NCBI GenBank assembly: GCA_937877545.1
Contig: CALFJE010000143.1
Coordinates: 1-45,597 of the forward strand
Source of the DNA: an uncultured Selenomonadales bacterium
GTDB lineage: Bacteria; Bacillota; Negativicutes; Selenomonadales; Selenomonadaceae
Reading direction: 5' to 3'
Length of the DNA: 45,597 nucleotides
Position numbers and translations under genes: made by a program
In this document: one piece after another, positions 17,164-24,785 of the stretch
How positions within the stretch are numbered: position 1 is the first letter of the stretch
Layout: every line of letters starts with the position of its first letter
Notes under the pieces: model-generated
What the model was told of the DNA's origin: nothing
The model's input: only the letters and a program-made list of their open reading frames with translations
The model's database searches: none

Positions 17164-17349
17164 AAGGAGAATTTCTTATGACGATTGACCAAATGCGCCG
17201 GTTACTTTTGAAAAGTAACCAAACAGCAAGCGCGATTAATCGCTCGATTTGTGAAGCCGTCTCGCCGCGCCGAAACGAAATGCCTGCGCATTTCTAAATC
17301 CCCGACCTTATTAAGGAGAATTTCTTATGACGATTGACCAAATGCGCCG
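17164..17349 (+). repeat. 37-base direct repeat flanking a 112-base hairpin insert at the yqeK start
   Basis: Bases 17164-17200 and 17313-17349 are identical over 37 bases and contain the yqeK ribosome site, ATG and first seven to eight codons. The 112 bases between them (17201-17312) begin with a near-perfect palindrome, GTTACTTTTGAAAAGTAAC, and contain further short inverted repeats (AGCGATTAATCGCT-like and GAAATG/CATTTC). The arrangement looks like an inserted element with a very long target duplication, or a partial tandem duplication. Confidence 0.85.
17178..17297 (+). pseudogene. Truncated yqeK start (39-codon open frame)
   Basis: The left copy of the 37-base repeat supplies AAGGAG, ATG and the first codons of yqeK (MTIDQMRR). 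The frame then runs into the hairpin insert and stops at 17295-17297 after 39 codons. The part beyond residue 8 has no resemblance to YqeK. It is probably a remnant, though it could be translated and affect expression of the intact gene downstream. Confidence 0.6.
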
Positions 17350-17893
17350 CGAACTTCAACGGCGACTTAAAAAAGAACGATTCGCCCACTCAATCGGCGT
17401 GGCGAATACCGCCGTAAAGTTGGCGAAACGTTTCGGCGTCGACGAAACCAAAGCTTACATCGCAGGGCTGCTCCACGATTGCGCACGCGAATTTGAAAAC
17501 GACGAGTTGCCCGCGCAGGCTCAAGCTCGCGGAATAAATATCGGCGAGGTCGAACGCGCCATGCCTCTGCTCCTGCACGCCTACATAAGTGCGCAGATGA
17601 TTAAGGAAATTTACGGCGTGGACGACGCGGAAATTGCGCAGGCGATTTATCGTCACACGGTCGGCGCACGCGACATGACGCCGCTCGATAAAATCATCTA
17701 CTTCGCGGACATGATTGAGCCGAACAGGAATTATCCCGGCGTCGATAAACTCCGCGCCCTGACCGAAACCGCCGACCTCAACGAAATTTTGCTTACGGCG
17801 TTCACCGACACCATTGCCTTCGTGCTAAAGAGAAATTTGCCGATTCACCCCGATACCGTCGCCGCGAGGAATTTCCTCCTGCTTACTAAATAA
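17327..17893 (+). CDS. yqeK: YqeK-type HD-domain dinucleoside tetraphosphatase
   Basis: This 188-residue HD-domain protein has RFAHSIGVANTAVKLAKRFG, then the metal-binding HD pair in AGLLHDCARE, HAYISAQMIKE, and IYRHTVGARDMTPLDKIIYFADMIEPNR. These are the hallmarks of YqeK, shown in Bacillota to hydrolyse Ap4A symmetrically. The start ATG 17327 has AAGGAG nine bases upstream; both lie in the right copy of the 37-base repeat. It sits in its usual place between nadD (now 4 kb upstream) and the LCP/rsfS genes. Confidence 0.92.
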   Translation: MTIDQMRRELQRRLKKERFAHSIGVANTAVKLAKRFGVDETKAYIAGLLHDCAREFENDELPAQAQARGINIGEVERAMPLLLHAYISAQMIKEIYGVDDAEIAQAIYRHTVGARDMTPLDKIIYFADMIEPNRNYPGVDKLRALTETADLNEILLTAFTDTIAFVLKRNLPIHPDTVAARNFLLLTK

Positions 17894-17905
17894 AGGGTAA
17901 CCCGC

Positions 17906-18928
17906 ATGACCAACACAACTCAAGATAACGTCGACAAGAAACGCAAATACAACAAGCGCAGGCGCAAGATTGTCTTCTTCCGCCTGGTTTTCGTGTTGAT
18001 TATTTTGAGCTTGGTCGGCACGGCGATTCTTTTCGCGGGTTACAGCCTTTATAACGCCGGTACGCGGGTTTACGGCGAATTCGTCGAAATGTATCAAGGC
18101 TACACCGACAGGAAAACGGCGCGTATGGGCGCGGCGGATCCGAAGTTCGACGGCTACACCAACATTTTAATCTTGGGCGTGGACGACAGCGAACGCCAAG
18201 AGGCGGATACAATTTTGGTGCTTAGCTTTTCCAACGAGACCGGCAACAGTCGGATTATCGGCATTCCCCGCGATACGTGGATAGCGTCACGCAATTATTC
18301 GGGGAAAATCGGCACGTTCTACGGGCAGGGCGGCGCGAGCCTCCTCGTCCGCGAGGTGTCTAAGCTCTTGAGCATTTCGATTCACCAATACATAGTTATC
18401 GACATGGCGACCTTCGCCGAGCTGATTGACATTCTGGGCGGCTTGGATATTTACGTCGAGGAAAATATGGACTACGAGGACGAGGCGGCGGGCTTGTCGA
18501 TTCACATAGCGCAGGGCTATCAACACCTGTCGGGCGAGGACGTTCAAAAATATTTGCGGTATCGCGGCGAAAAACTCGGCGACGTGGGGCGCGTGCAACG
18601 TCAACAGAAATTTATCAAGGCACTTTACGCCAAAGTCTTGCAACTGGACACGTTGCCCAAATTGCCCGCGATAGCCGACATCTTCCGCAACCGCATGGAG
18701 ACCAGCGCGGAGATATTCGACTCGGCGCACTTGGCGAACGTCCTGCGCAAAATGAGTTCAGACCCGCCGACGACGTTAATGTTGCCCGGCTCGGAAAACG
18801 TGGACGGGGCGTGGGTACCGAACGTCGCGGAGATAGCGGCGCGAATGAGTCAGCTGTTCCCTGTGCAAGACCTGGTAAAAGAATCGGCGGAGGGCGACGC
18901 CGACAGCGAACCTTTTGGCGAACCATAA
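17906..18928 (+). CDS. LytR-CpsA-Psr (LCP) family glycopolymer ligase
   Basis: This 340-residue protein has a basic N-terminus (KKRKYNKRRRK) and one membrane span (VFVLIILSLVGTAILFAGY, residues 30-50). The LCP domain follows: NILILGVDDSERQEADTILV, RIIGIPRDTWI with the conserved arginine/aspartate, FAELIDILGGLDIYV, and HLSGEDVQKYLRYRG with VGRVQRQQKFI. LCP proteins transfer polyprenyl-linked glycopolymers to the cell wall outside the membrane. The C-terminal 25 residues are acidic and low in complexity. It lies 12 bases after yqeK and 26 before rsfS, the usual Negativicutes order. Confidence 0.92.
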   Translation: MTNTTQDNVDKKRKYNKRRRKIVFFRLVFVLIILSLVGTAILFAGYSLYNAGTRVYGEFVEMYQGYTDRKTARMGAADPKFDGYTNILILGVDDSERQEADTILVLSFSNETGNSRIIGIPRDTWIASRNYSGKIGTFYGQGGASLLVREVSKLLSISIHQYIVIDMATFAELIDILGGLDIYVEENMDYEDEAAGLSIHIAQGYQHLSGEDVQKYLRYRGEKLGDVGRVQRQQKFIKALYAKVLQLDTLPKLPAIADIFRNRMETSAEIFDSAHLANVLRKMSSDPPTTLMLPGSENVDGAWVPNVAEIAARMSQLFPVQDLVKESAEGDADSEPFGEP

Positions 18929-18954
18929 CTTAAAATTTTTTGGAGGGATTTGAT

Positions 18955-19299
18955 GTGAAGACTAACGATTTGGCAATGAAGATTTGCAAGGCGGCAAGCG
19001 ACAAGAAGGCGAGCGAGGTCATAACCATGGACATGCGCGGCGTCATGTTTTCGACAGATTATTTCGTGGTGTGCTCCGCGCAGACTGCCACTCAGGTGCG
19101 GGCGATTGCCGACAACATCGAGGAGGAGCTGGATAAGGACGGCATTCACTACAGTCACCGCGAGGGTTATCACGAAGGCGAATGGATTCTGTTGGACTAC
19201 GGCGACGTTGTGGCGCATATCTTCAAGGAGGAAAGCCGCCAGTACTACGCGCTGGAGCAACTTTGGAGCGAGGCTAAGATTAAACTTTATGAAGACTAA
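18955..19299 (+). CDS. rsfS: Ribosomal silencing factor RsfS
   Basis: This 114-residue protein has the RsfS/Iojap pattern: KASEVITMDMRGVMFSTDYF, VVCSAQTATQVRAIADNIEE, HREGYHEGEWILLDYGDVVAHIF and YYALEQLWS. RsfS binds L14 of the large ribosomal subunit and blocks subunit joining under nutrient limitation. GTG 18955 lies seven bases after TGGAGGG; the longer frame from 18940 starts inside that ribosome site. The 3' end overlaps the next gene by 11 bases. Confidence 0.95.
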   Translation: MKTNDLAMKICKAASDKKASEVITMDMRGVMFSTDYFVVCSAQTATQVRAIADNIEEELDKDGIHYSHREGYHEGEWILLDYGDVVAHIFKEESRQYYALEQLWSEAKIKLYED

Positions 19300-20164
19300 C
19301 CTTAAACCCATGACGGTCGCCGAGCTTAAGGTCGTGCGCACAAGCGATTTGGGCGCGTTCCTCGACGCCGGCACCGGCAACACCTCCGACGATATTCTCC
19401 TGCATAAAACTCAGCAGACGGCGGACGTTGCAATCGGCGAGGTCGTTAAGGTCTTCCTCTACCTTGACCCGAAGAAACGCCTTACCGCCAGCATGCGCGT
19501 CCCGAAAATGCGCGAGGGGCAAATCGCCCGCCTGAAGATTATCAACGTGACGAGCGAGGGAGCCTTCGTCGACGCGGGAGCCGAGCGCGGAATTTTTATG
19601 CCGTTCGCCGAAATGCGCGGTCGTCCCAAAGTCGGCGAGGTCGTTTGGGCTAAGCTCTACAGCGATAAGTCGGGGCGGCTTGCCGTGACAATGAAGGTCA
19701 GCGACGAGATACGCCGCGCCTCAAAGCCCGCCGTCAACGTCAAGCGAGGCGACACCGTTAAGGGCGCAGTTTTCAATATCATAGACGCGGGCGCGTTTGT
19801 GTTCAGCGAGGAGCGATATATCGTTTTCATAGCGCGTAAGGAAATGCCGCGTGAATTGCGAATCGGGGAGGTCGTGGAGGCGCGAGTTACTTACGTGCGC
19901 GAGGACGGTCGATTGGATGCTTCGTTGCGTCACGCCAAGGAAAATGCTCTAAACCCCGACGCCGAACGGATTTTCGCCTACATGACGGCACACGGCGGAG
20001 AAATGCCCTTCCACGATAAAACCCCGCCTCAAACGATAGCGGCGGTGTTCAAGCTAAGCAAGGCGGCTTTCAAGCGGGCGGTCGGTCATCTTTACAGCGA
20101 ACGACGTATCGACAAGACCGACGGCGGCTTTAAGGTTGTTGATGATGAGCCAAAGCGCGGCTGA
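19289..20164 (+). CDS. cvfB: CvfB/YitL-like S1 RNA-binding protein
   Basis: This 291-residue protein has repeated S1-like modules: residues 15-70 (DLGAFLDAG, DDILLHKTQ), 75-125 (KIINVTSEGAFVDAGAERGIFMPFAEM) and 150-200, then a C-terminal winged-helix-like part (TPPQTIAAVFKLSKAAFKRAVG, IDKTDGGFKV). This layout matches the CvfB family, which binds RNA and affects virulence-gene expression in staphylococci. ATG 19289 overlaps the rsfS end by 11 bases; the open frame further upstream is a shadow of rsfS. It is the last gene before a repeat-rich intergenic region. Confidence 0.88.
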   Translation: MKTNLKPMTVAELKVVRTSDLGAFLDAGTGNTSDDILLHKTQQTADVAIGEVVKVFLYLDPKKRLTASMRVPKMREGQIARLKIINVTSEGAFVDAGAERGIFMPFAEMRGRPKVGEVVWAKLYSDKSGRLAVTMKVSDEIRRASKPAVNVKRGDTVKGAVFNIIDAGAFVFSEERYIVFIARKEMPRELRIGEVVEARVTYVREDGRLDASLRHAKENALNPDAERIFAYMTAHGGEMPFHDKTPPQTIAAVFKLSKAAFKRAVGHLYSERRIDKTDGGFKVVDDEPKRG

Positions 20165-20178
20165 AACGTTTTAAAAAT

Positions 20179-20341
20179 GGAGCCGCCAAGGACGGCGGCT
20201 CCCCCGCAACGAAAACACGGATGTTTTCTTGCGGGCACCACGCTGAAATTATGAGGCGGCGCGGGTAATTGCAACCCCTTTGCGCCCCTGCGAGGTGTCT
20301 TTTTCTTTGCAACTTTCTTTTGGACAAGCAAAAGAAAGTTG
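20179..20341 (-). repeat. Dispersed three-hairpin intergenic repeat, copy 1
   Basis: Three inverted repeats follow each other. They are GGAGCCGCC/GGCGGCTCC (20179-20202), CCCGCAA-GAAAACA/TGTTTTC-TTGCGGG (20203-20235), and a perfect 13-bp pair CAACTTTCTTTTG/CAAAAGAAAGTTG (20310-20341). Read on the minus strand, the order and sequence match the element at 40739-40846, including a shared TTTAGGATC just outside the AAAGAAA hairpin. The first hairpin could also end cvfB transcription, although no T-run follows. Confidence 0.75.
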
Positions 20342-20368
20342 ATCCTAAAGAACGGGCTTTAAAATCGT

Positions 20369-20397
20369 TTGACATTGACGGAGGCAAAAACTAAAAT
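20369..20397 (+). promoter_or_regulatory. Promoter of the htrA operon
   Basis: A perfect TTGACA (20369-20374) and TAAAAT (20392-20397) are separated by 17 bases, 22 bases before the htrA start. It lies just downstream of the hairpin repeat. Confidence 0.8.
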
Positions 20398-20418
20398 GGC
20401 GGCGGAGGTGCGTTAAGC

Positions 20419-21585
20419 ATGATTGGTAAAAAAATGGCAAAGATAATCAGCGCGGCGGCGATAGTGGCGGCTATGACGTTGAGCGGGTGCGGCGACTTGA
20501 CGGGGCTGAGCGACTCCGACGACACGAGCGCGGAAAATAAATCGGCGGGCGAAAAGGCGACGGCAGTAACTCAAACGGCACACACCGAGGCGGCTGCCAA
20601 AGCCGTCAACAAGCCCGAAAGCAACGCCAAAATCTCCGACGCCCGAAATACCCCCGCCGTGCGCGTGGCGAGGACGGTCGGTCCGGCGGTCGTGGGCATC
20701 ACCAATAAGGCTGTGGCGCGTGACTTCTTTAACCGCATGGTCGAGACCGAAGGCGTCGGCTCCGGCGTCATATTCAAGAGCGACGGCTACATAATTACGA
20801 ACAATCACGTCATTGCGGGCGCGAAGGAGATTATTGTTTCGCTTTCCGACGGCAACACCGTGAGCGGCACCATTATCGGTACCGACGAGATGACGGACAT
20901 CGCCGTCGTTAAGGTCGACGCCAAGAATTTGCCGACGGCTGAGCTGGGCGATTCGGACGAGGTAGTCGTCGGCGAGCCGGCTATCGCTATCGGCAACCCC
21001 ATGGGGCTTGAGTTCCAAGGCTCCGTGACGGTCGGCGTTATCAGCGCGTTGAACAGGACGCTTGATTTGAACGACAGGCGCGTTAAACTCTTCCAGACCG
21101 ACGCCGCGATAAGCCCCGGCAATTCGGGCGGAGCTTTGGTCAATGCCGACGGCGAGGTTATCGGCATTAACAGCGCGAAGTTGGCAACCAACGGCGTCGA
21201 GGGCATGGGCTTTGCCATTCCGATTAACACCGTCAAGACGATAGTCGCCGAGCTTATGGATAAGGGCTACGTGGCGCGTCCGTATCTGGGCGTGACGATT
21301 TTTGATAAGCCCACCGCCGCCCGCTACGGCTATCAGCTGTCGATTGACAAGGGCGTCTACGTCTTCCAGGTCGCTATCGATTCGCCCGCCGGTCGCGCAG
21401 GTTTCCAACGCGGCGACATAATCTTGAGCATTGACGGCAAAGAGGTCAATTCGGTTACGGACGTGCGCAACGAGGTCGCGGCGCACAAGGTCGGCGATAA
21501 GGTCAAAGTCCTCTGCGACAGAGACGGACGCGAGGAGACCGTTGAAGTCACGCTGGAAGAAATGCCTCAGCCGTCGAATCAATGA
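20419..21585 (+). CDS. htrA: HtrA/DegP-like serine protease, probable lipoprotein
   Basis: This 388-residue protein has a signal sequence ending in a lipobox, MTLSGC (Cys at about 24), then an Ala/Lys/Thr-rich linker. The trypsin-like domain has the histidine in YIITNNHVIAG, the aspartate in TDIAVVKVD and the serine in SPGNSGGALVN. One PDZ domain follows (RPYLGVTIF, GVYVFQVAIDSPAGRAGFQ, GDIILSIDGKEV). HtrA proteases degrade or refold damaged envelope proteins. Most Gram-positive HtrA proteins have an N-terminal membrane span; the lipobox suggests lipid anchoring here. ATG 20419 follows GGAGGTGCGTTAAGC. It overlaps rlmH by four bases (ATGA), as in many Firmicutes. Confidence 0.93.
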   Translation: MIGKKMAKIISAAAIVAAMTLSGCGDLTGLSDSDDTSAENKSAGEKATAVTQTAHTEAAAKAVNKPESNAKISDARNTPAVRVARTVGPAVVGITNKAVARDFFNRMVETEGVGSGVIFKSDGYIITNNHVIAGAKEIIVSLSDGNTVSGTIIGTDEMTDIAVVKVDAKNLPTAELGDSDEVVVGEPAIAIGNPMGLEFQGSVTVGVISALNRTLDLNDRRVKLFQTDAAISPGNSGGALVNADGEVIGINSAKLATNGVEGMGFAIPINTVKTIVAELMDKGYVARPYLGVTIFDKPTAARYGYQLSIDKGVYVFQVAIDSPAGRAGFQRGDIILSIDGKEVNSVTDVRNEVAAHKVGDKVKVLCDRDGREETVEVTLEEMPQPSNQ

Positions 21586-22025
21586 GGATAACGCTGATCG
21601 TCGTCGGCAAGCTCAAAGAAAAATTTTTGATTGACGGCGTGGCAGAGTACTTGAAACGCTTGCGCAAGTTCGCCAAGGTTGAAGTTCGCGAAGTGCCCGA
21701 ATGTCGCACGGTCGAGGAGGAGGGGCAAAAAGTCTTATCGCTCGTGCCGCGTGATTCGTGGCTGTGCGTGTTGGACGTGGCGGGCGCGGAGCTGACCTCG
21801 GAGGACTTTGCAAAAAAAATCGCCGAGCTTACCTTAAGCGGCGTGAGCGATTTGACGTTCGCGATAGGCGGAGCGTTCGGCTTAAGCGCGGAGCTTCGGC
21901 GGGCGGCGGCTTATCGGCTGAGCCTGTCGCAAATGACGTTTACTCATCAAATGGCGCGGCTGATATTGGTCGAGCAAATCTATCGGGCGTTCAAAATAAA
22001 TCGGCGCGAGCCTTATCATTGGTAA
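21582..22025 (+). CDS. rlmH: 23S rRNA pseudouridine-1915 N3-methyltransferase
   Basis: This 147-residue SPOUT methyltransferase has ITLIVVGKLKEKFLIDG at the N-terminus, FAIGGAFGLSAELRRAA (SAM-binding knot), and the C-terminal LSLSQMTFTHQMARLILVEQIYRAF with REPYHW at the end. RlmH methylates pseudouridine 1915 in helix 69 of 23S rRNA. It is some ten residues shorter than most members. ATG 21582 lies inside the htrA stop (ATGA overlap), so translation is coupled. Confidence 0.95.
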   Translation: MRITLIVVGKLKEKFLIDGVAEYLKRLRKFAKVEVREVPECRTVEEEGQKVLSLVPRDSWLCVLDVAGAELTSEDFAKKIAELTLSGVSDLTFAIGGAFGLSAELRRAAAYRLSLSQMTFTHQMARLILVEQIYRAFKINRREPYHW

Positions 22026-22032
22026 CTATCGG

Positions 22033-22056
22033 GGAGCAGCAATGCTCCTTAAATTT
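22033..22056 (+). terminator. Weak terminator or attenuator between rlmH and manA
   Basis: GGAGCA/TGCTCC with a GCAA tetraloop (22033-22048) is followed by TTAAATTTTT. The short U-rich tract suggests partial termination before manA. Confidence 0.45.
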
Positions 22057-22074
22057 TTAGCGGGGGGAATTTTC

Positions 22075-23010
22075 ATGGCGATATTGAAACTTAAGCCGGC
22101 GTGTAAGGACTACATTTGGGGCGGGCGGCGTCTGCTTGACGAGTTCGGCGTCGAGAGCGGCAAGCAAATCTGCGCGGAGGCGTGGACGTTATCCTGTCAC
22201 CCCGACGGCGCGTCGACGTTGGAGAGCGGCGAAACCCTTGCCGAGTACATCAAGCGCAACGGCTCCGAAATTCTTGGCACGAATTGCCGCTACTTCCGCG
22301 ACTTCCCGATTCTGATTAAGCTGATTGACGCCCGCGCAAATCTGTCCGTGCAAGTGCACCCGACCGATAAGTACGCCGTGGCGAACGAAGGGCAACTCGG
22401 CAAAAGCGAAATGTGGTATATCCTCGACGCCGAGGCGGATTCGGTGTTGTGGTGCGGTTTTAAGCAAAAATTGACGCGCAACGAATTCGCCGCCCGCATT
22501 AAAGACGATACGCTTTTGGAGGTGCTAAACGCCGTTAAGGTGCATAAGGGCGACACGATTTTTATTCCGGCGGGCACGATTCACGCGGTCGGCAAAGGCG
22601 TCCTGCTTGCCGAAATTCAGCAGAATTCCAACGTGAGCTATCGCATTTACGATTACGGCAGAGGTCGCCCGCTCCATATCGCCAAAGCCCTCGACGTGAC
22701 CGATTTAAATCCGCCGACGTTGCGCGGCGACGCTTATCCGCACCTTGCCGCCTGCGATTACTTTGTCGTCGATAAGCTCAACCTTGACGGGAAGATTTTA
22801 TCGGAGGCTCAAGGCGTCGTGAACGGCGAAAGCTTCCTGAGCGTGCAAATCCTCGGCGGCACGGGGAAAATTTCAAACGGCGGCACGACCAAGGCTTATC
22901 GTAAGGGCGATTCGTTCTTTTTGACGGCGGGGTCGGGCGCGTGGCGAATCAACGGCACGTGCGACGCCCTCCTTACCACCGTTCCCAAAAGCCATGAGGA
23001 AAATCTTTGA
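22075..23010 (+). CDS. manA: Mannose-6-phosphate isomerase, class I-like
   Basis: This 311-residue protein has the type I phosphomannose isomerase pattern: DYIWGGRRLLDEFG, AEAWTLSCHPDG, ILIKLIDARANLSVQVHP with zinc-binding residues, KSEMWYIL, and the later IPAGTIHAVGKGVLLAEIQQNS. It interconverts mannose-6-phosphate and fructose-6-phosphate, feeding GDP-mannose and surface glycans. ATG 22075 is preceded by GGGGGGAATTTTC; an ATG at 22042 would lie in the hairpin region and add a hydrophobic stretch not seen in the family. The 3' end overlaps the methyltransferase gene by 17 bases. Confidence 0.92.
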   Translation: MAILKLKPACKDYIWGGRRLLDEFGVESGKQICAEAWTLSCHPDGASTLESGETLAEYIKRNGSEILGTNCRYFRDFPILIKLIDARANLSVQVHPTDKYAVANEGQLGKSEMWYILDAEADSVLWCGFKQKLTRNEFAARIKDDTLLEVLNAVKVHKGDTIFIPAGTIHAVGKGVLLAEIQQNSNVSYRIYDYGRGRPLHIAKALDVTDLNPPTLRGDAYPHLAACDYFVVDKLNLDGKILSEAQGVVNGESFLSVQILGGTGKISNGGTTKAYRKGDSFFLTAGSGAWRINGTCDALLTTVPKSHEENL

Positions 23011-23665
23011 CGCGTATCGAATCGTGGGGCAGCTGTCGACGTTCTTCGACCGCATGATGACGAGCGCGGACTTACCTGCGCGGCTGGCGTTGAAATTCCT
23101 TTGGGGGCTGGACGCGGCGGCTTACGAAAAATTTTTGGCTCAAGCGTTCGCGGGCATACCGCAGGATTTCAACGGGCGACTGCTGGAGGTACCGGTCGGG
23201 ACGGGCGTGTTGTCGTTGCCGATTTATAAGGACTTGACGGGCGCGGAGATTTTCTGCCTGGACTACTCGGACAAAATGTTGGCGGCGGCTAAGTTGCGGG
23301 CGGCTAAGCTGAATCTGCGCGGCGTGACGTTTTTACAGGGCGACGTGGCGGTGTTGCCGTTCGCTGACGGGTATTTTGACTTGGTATTATCGGTCAACGG
23401 CTTCCACGCCTTCCCCGATAAGTCGGCGGCTTGGTCGGAAACGCGGCGCGTCCTAAAGCACGGCGGAACTTTCTGCGGTTGCATGTACATTAAGGGCGAA
23501 AATCAGAGGACGGATTTGTTTGTGGAGAAATTTTGCGAATGGCAGGGATTTTTTTCGCCGCCCTACGAAACGCTTTCGAGCCTGCAACGGCGGCTGAACA
23601 ACCTCTATTCCCGCGCAAAAGTGTCGCACGTCGAATCGTTTGCCGGCTTCATATGCGAAAAATAA
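22994..23665 (+). CDS. Class I SAM-dependent methyltransferase
   Basis: This 223-residue protein has motif I as LLEVPVGTGVLSLPIY (about 56-71), an acidic motif II (IFCLDYSDKMLAAAK), FLQGDVAVLPFADGYFDLVL, and ETRRVLKHGGTFCG. This is the Methyltransf_11/UbiE-like layout acting on small molecules or lipids. The central proline in EVPVGTG replaces the glycine of the usual E/DxGxGxG, so SAM binding may be slightly unusual. It overlaps manA by 17 bases and ends just before a terminator. The substrate is unknown. Confidence 0.82.
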   Translation: MRKIFDAYRIVGQLSTFFDRMMTSADLPARLALKFLWGLDAAAYEKFLAQAFAGIPQDFNGRLLEVPVGTGVLSLPIYKDLTGAEIFCLDYSDKMLAAAKLRAAKLNLRGVTFLQGDVAVLPFADGYFDLVLSVNGFHAFPDKSAAWSETRRVLKHGGTFCGCMYIKGENQRTDLFVEKFCEWQGFFSPPYETLSSLQRRLNNLYSRAKVSHVESFAGFICEK

Positions 23666-23667
23666 AA

Positions 23668-23693
23668 GCTCCCGCGCAGGGAGCAATTTTTTT
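23668..23693 (+). terminator. Rho-independent terminator of the htrA-manA operon
   Basis: GCTCCC/GGGAGC with a five-base loop is followed by AATTTTTTT. It starts two bases after the methyltransferase stop codon and lies 18 bases from the convergent DUF362 gene. Confidence 0.85.
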
Positions 23694-23711
23694 ACAAATC
23701 AAGCCGTTTGT

Positions 23712-24773
23712 TTAATCGACGCCAATCAGCTCATATTGCGGATTGCCCATCTTAAGCTCCGCCATAGCCGACAGTTGCCTCAAGCCGTGGCGCGATTCAA
23801 TACGTTCACGCAGGTCTGCACTATCCGAGGCAGTCCAGACGAGGTCGCAACACGCCTGGTCAATGGCAAGGATGTCCGTCGACGCGAGGATACCAACGTC
23901 CGCCATAGTGGGTTCGGCGGCGCGAGTGCCCGCACAATCGCAATCGACGCTCATTCGCCGCATCACGTTGAGGAAGACGATATGCTTGCCGAAATGATCG
24001 CAGGTCGCTTTGCCCGAATCAGCCATGCGCTCCATGAATTCCTCTTTAAGCGGCATACTTACGCCGTCAAACCAACTCGGTCCGGGCGGCGGCATTTCCG
24101 ACAATTTGTAGCCGTGCACTTGAACCTTGCCGACTTGCCCGCTGGCGCAACCGATAGCGATATTCTTCAACGAGCCGCCGAAGCCGCCCATTGCGTGCCC
24201 CTTGTAATGCGTGAGGACGATAACCGAATCGTAATCGACGAGGTGCCCGCCCATAGTGACTTCCTTCAAGTGCAAGCCGCCGCGCACAGGCAAGTTGACG
24301 CCGCCGAATTCGTCCATGATGTCCACGTCGCAAAAATCCCAGCCGTTAGTCATTAAGGTTTGGCGGTGCCCTTCGGTCGTGTAGCGTGCGCCGTCATAAA
24401 GCGTATTCGTCTCGATAATGTTGCTGTTGGGAACTTGCGCCTGGAAAGCCCTTACCATGTCGCGGGGAAGGATATTCGGACCGTTGGGTTCGCCGGTGTG
24501 GAGCTTGATACCGACTTTGCCGAAAATTTCGCCGTTAATCTTGCCGTAAAGCTTAATCAGATGCTCGGCGTCGATTTTGTCTGTAAAGTAGACCTTAGCC
24601 GCCGTGCCGGCATAGCGCGTGCCCGTGACGTTTTTACTGCCGACGACAGGAGCGGCATTGAGCTTGAGGATTTTCTTAGCCTTAGCCGCCTCGCCGACGC
24701 CGAATTGCCCGACTGCCGCGCCTACTGCCGCAACGCCCGCAAATTTGAAGAGGTCGCGTCTGCTGATGTCCAT
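23712..24773 (-). CDS. DUF362-family protein with Tat-type signal, copy 1
   Basis: This 353-residue protein begins MDISRRDLFKFAGVAAVGAA, a twin-arginine (SRRDLFK) signal with a hydrophobic segment, so export in folded form is likely. The body matches DUF362: KVGIKLHTGEPN, NILPRDMVRAFQ, SVIVLTHYKGHAMGGFGGSLKNIAIGCAS, and a CDCAGTRAAEP region with cysteines. DUF362 proteins often go with iron-sulfur clusters; here the ferredoxin-type CxxCxxC is not obvious. ATG 24773 follows AGGAGGCTTCAAC, the same leader as copy 2 located 12 bases upstream, with which it must be cotranscribed. Bases 23911-24610 appear identical to 24985-25684. Function unknown. Confidence 0.85.
   Translation of the reverse strand: MDISRRDLFKFAGVAAVGAAVGQFGVGEAAKAKKILKLNAAPVVGSKNVTGTRYAGTAAKVYFTDKIDAEHLIKLYGKINGEIFGKVGIKLHTGEPNGPNILPRDMVRAFQAQVPNSNIIETNTLYDGARYTTEGHRQTLMTNGWDFCDVDIMDEFGGVNLPVRGGLHLKEVTMGGHLVDYDSVIVLTHYKGHAMGGFGGSLKNIAIGCASGQVGKVQVHGYKLSEMPPPGPSWFDGVSMPLKEEFMERMADSGKATCDHFGKHIVFLNVMRRMSVDCDCAGTRAAEPTMADVGILASTDILAIDQACCDLVWTASDSADLRERIESRHGLRQLSAMAELKMGNPQYELIGVD
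23911..24610. repeat. 700-base block shared by the two DUF362 copies
   Basis: Bases 23911-24610 match 24985-25684 at a constant offset of 1074, and I found no mismatch in the stretches compared. Sequence on both sides of the block diverges, including the C-terminal 60 codons and the signal-peptide region. The pattern points to recent duplication or gene conversion. Confidence 0.75.
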
Positions 24774-24785
24774 GTTGAAGCCTCC

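Noticed and set aside
20413..21582. Minus-strand open frame opposite htrA
   Set aside because: It lacks any family resemblance and mirrors a gene with an intact catalytic triad.
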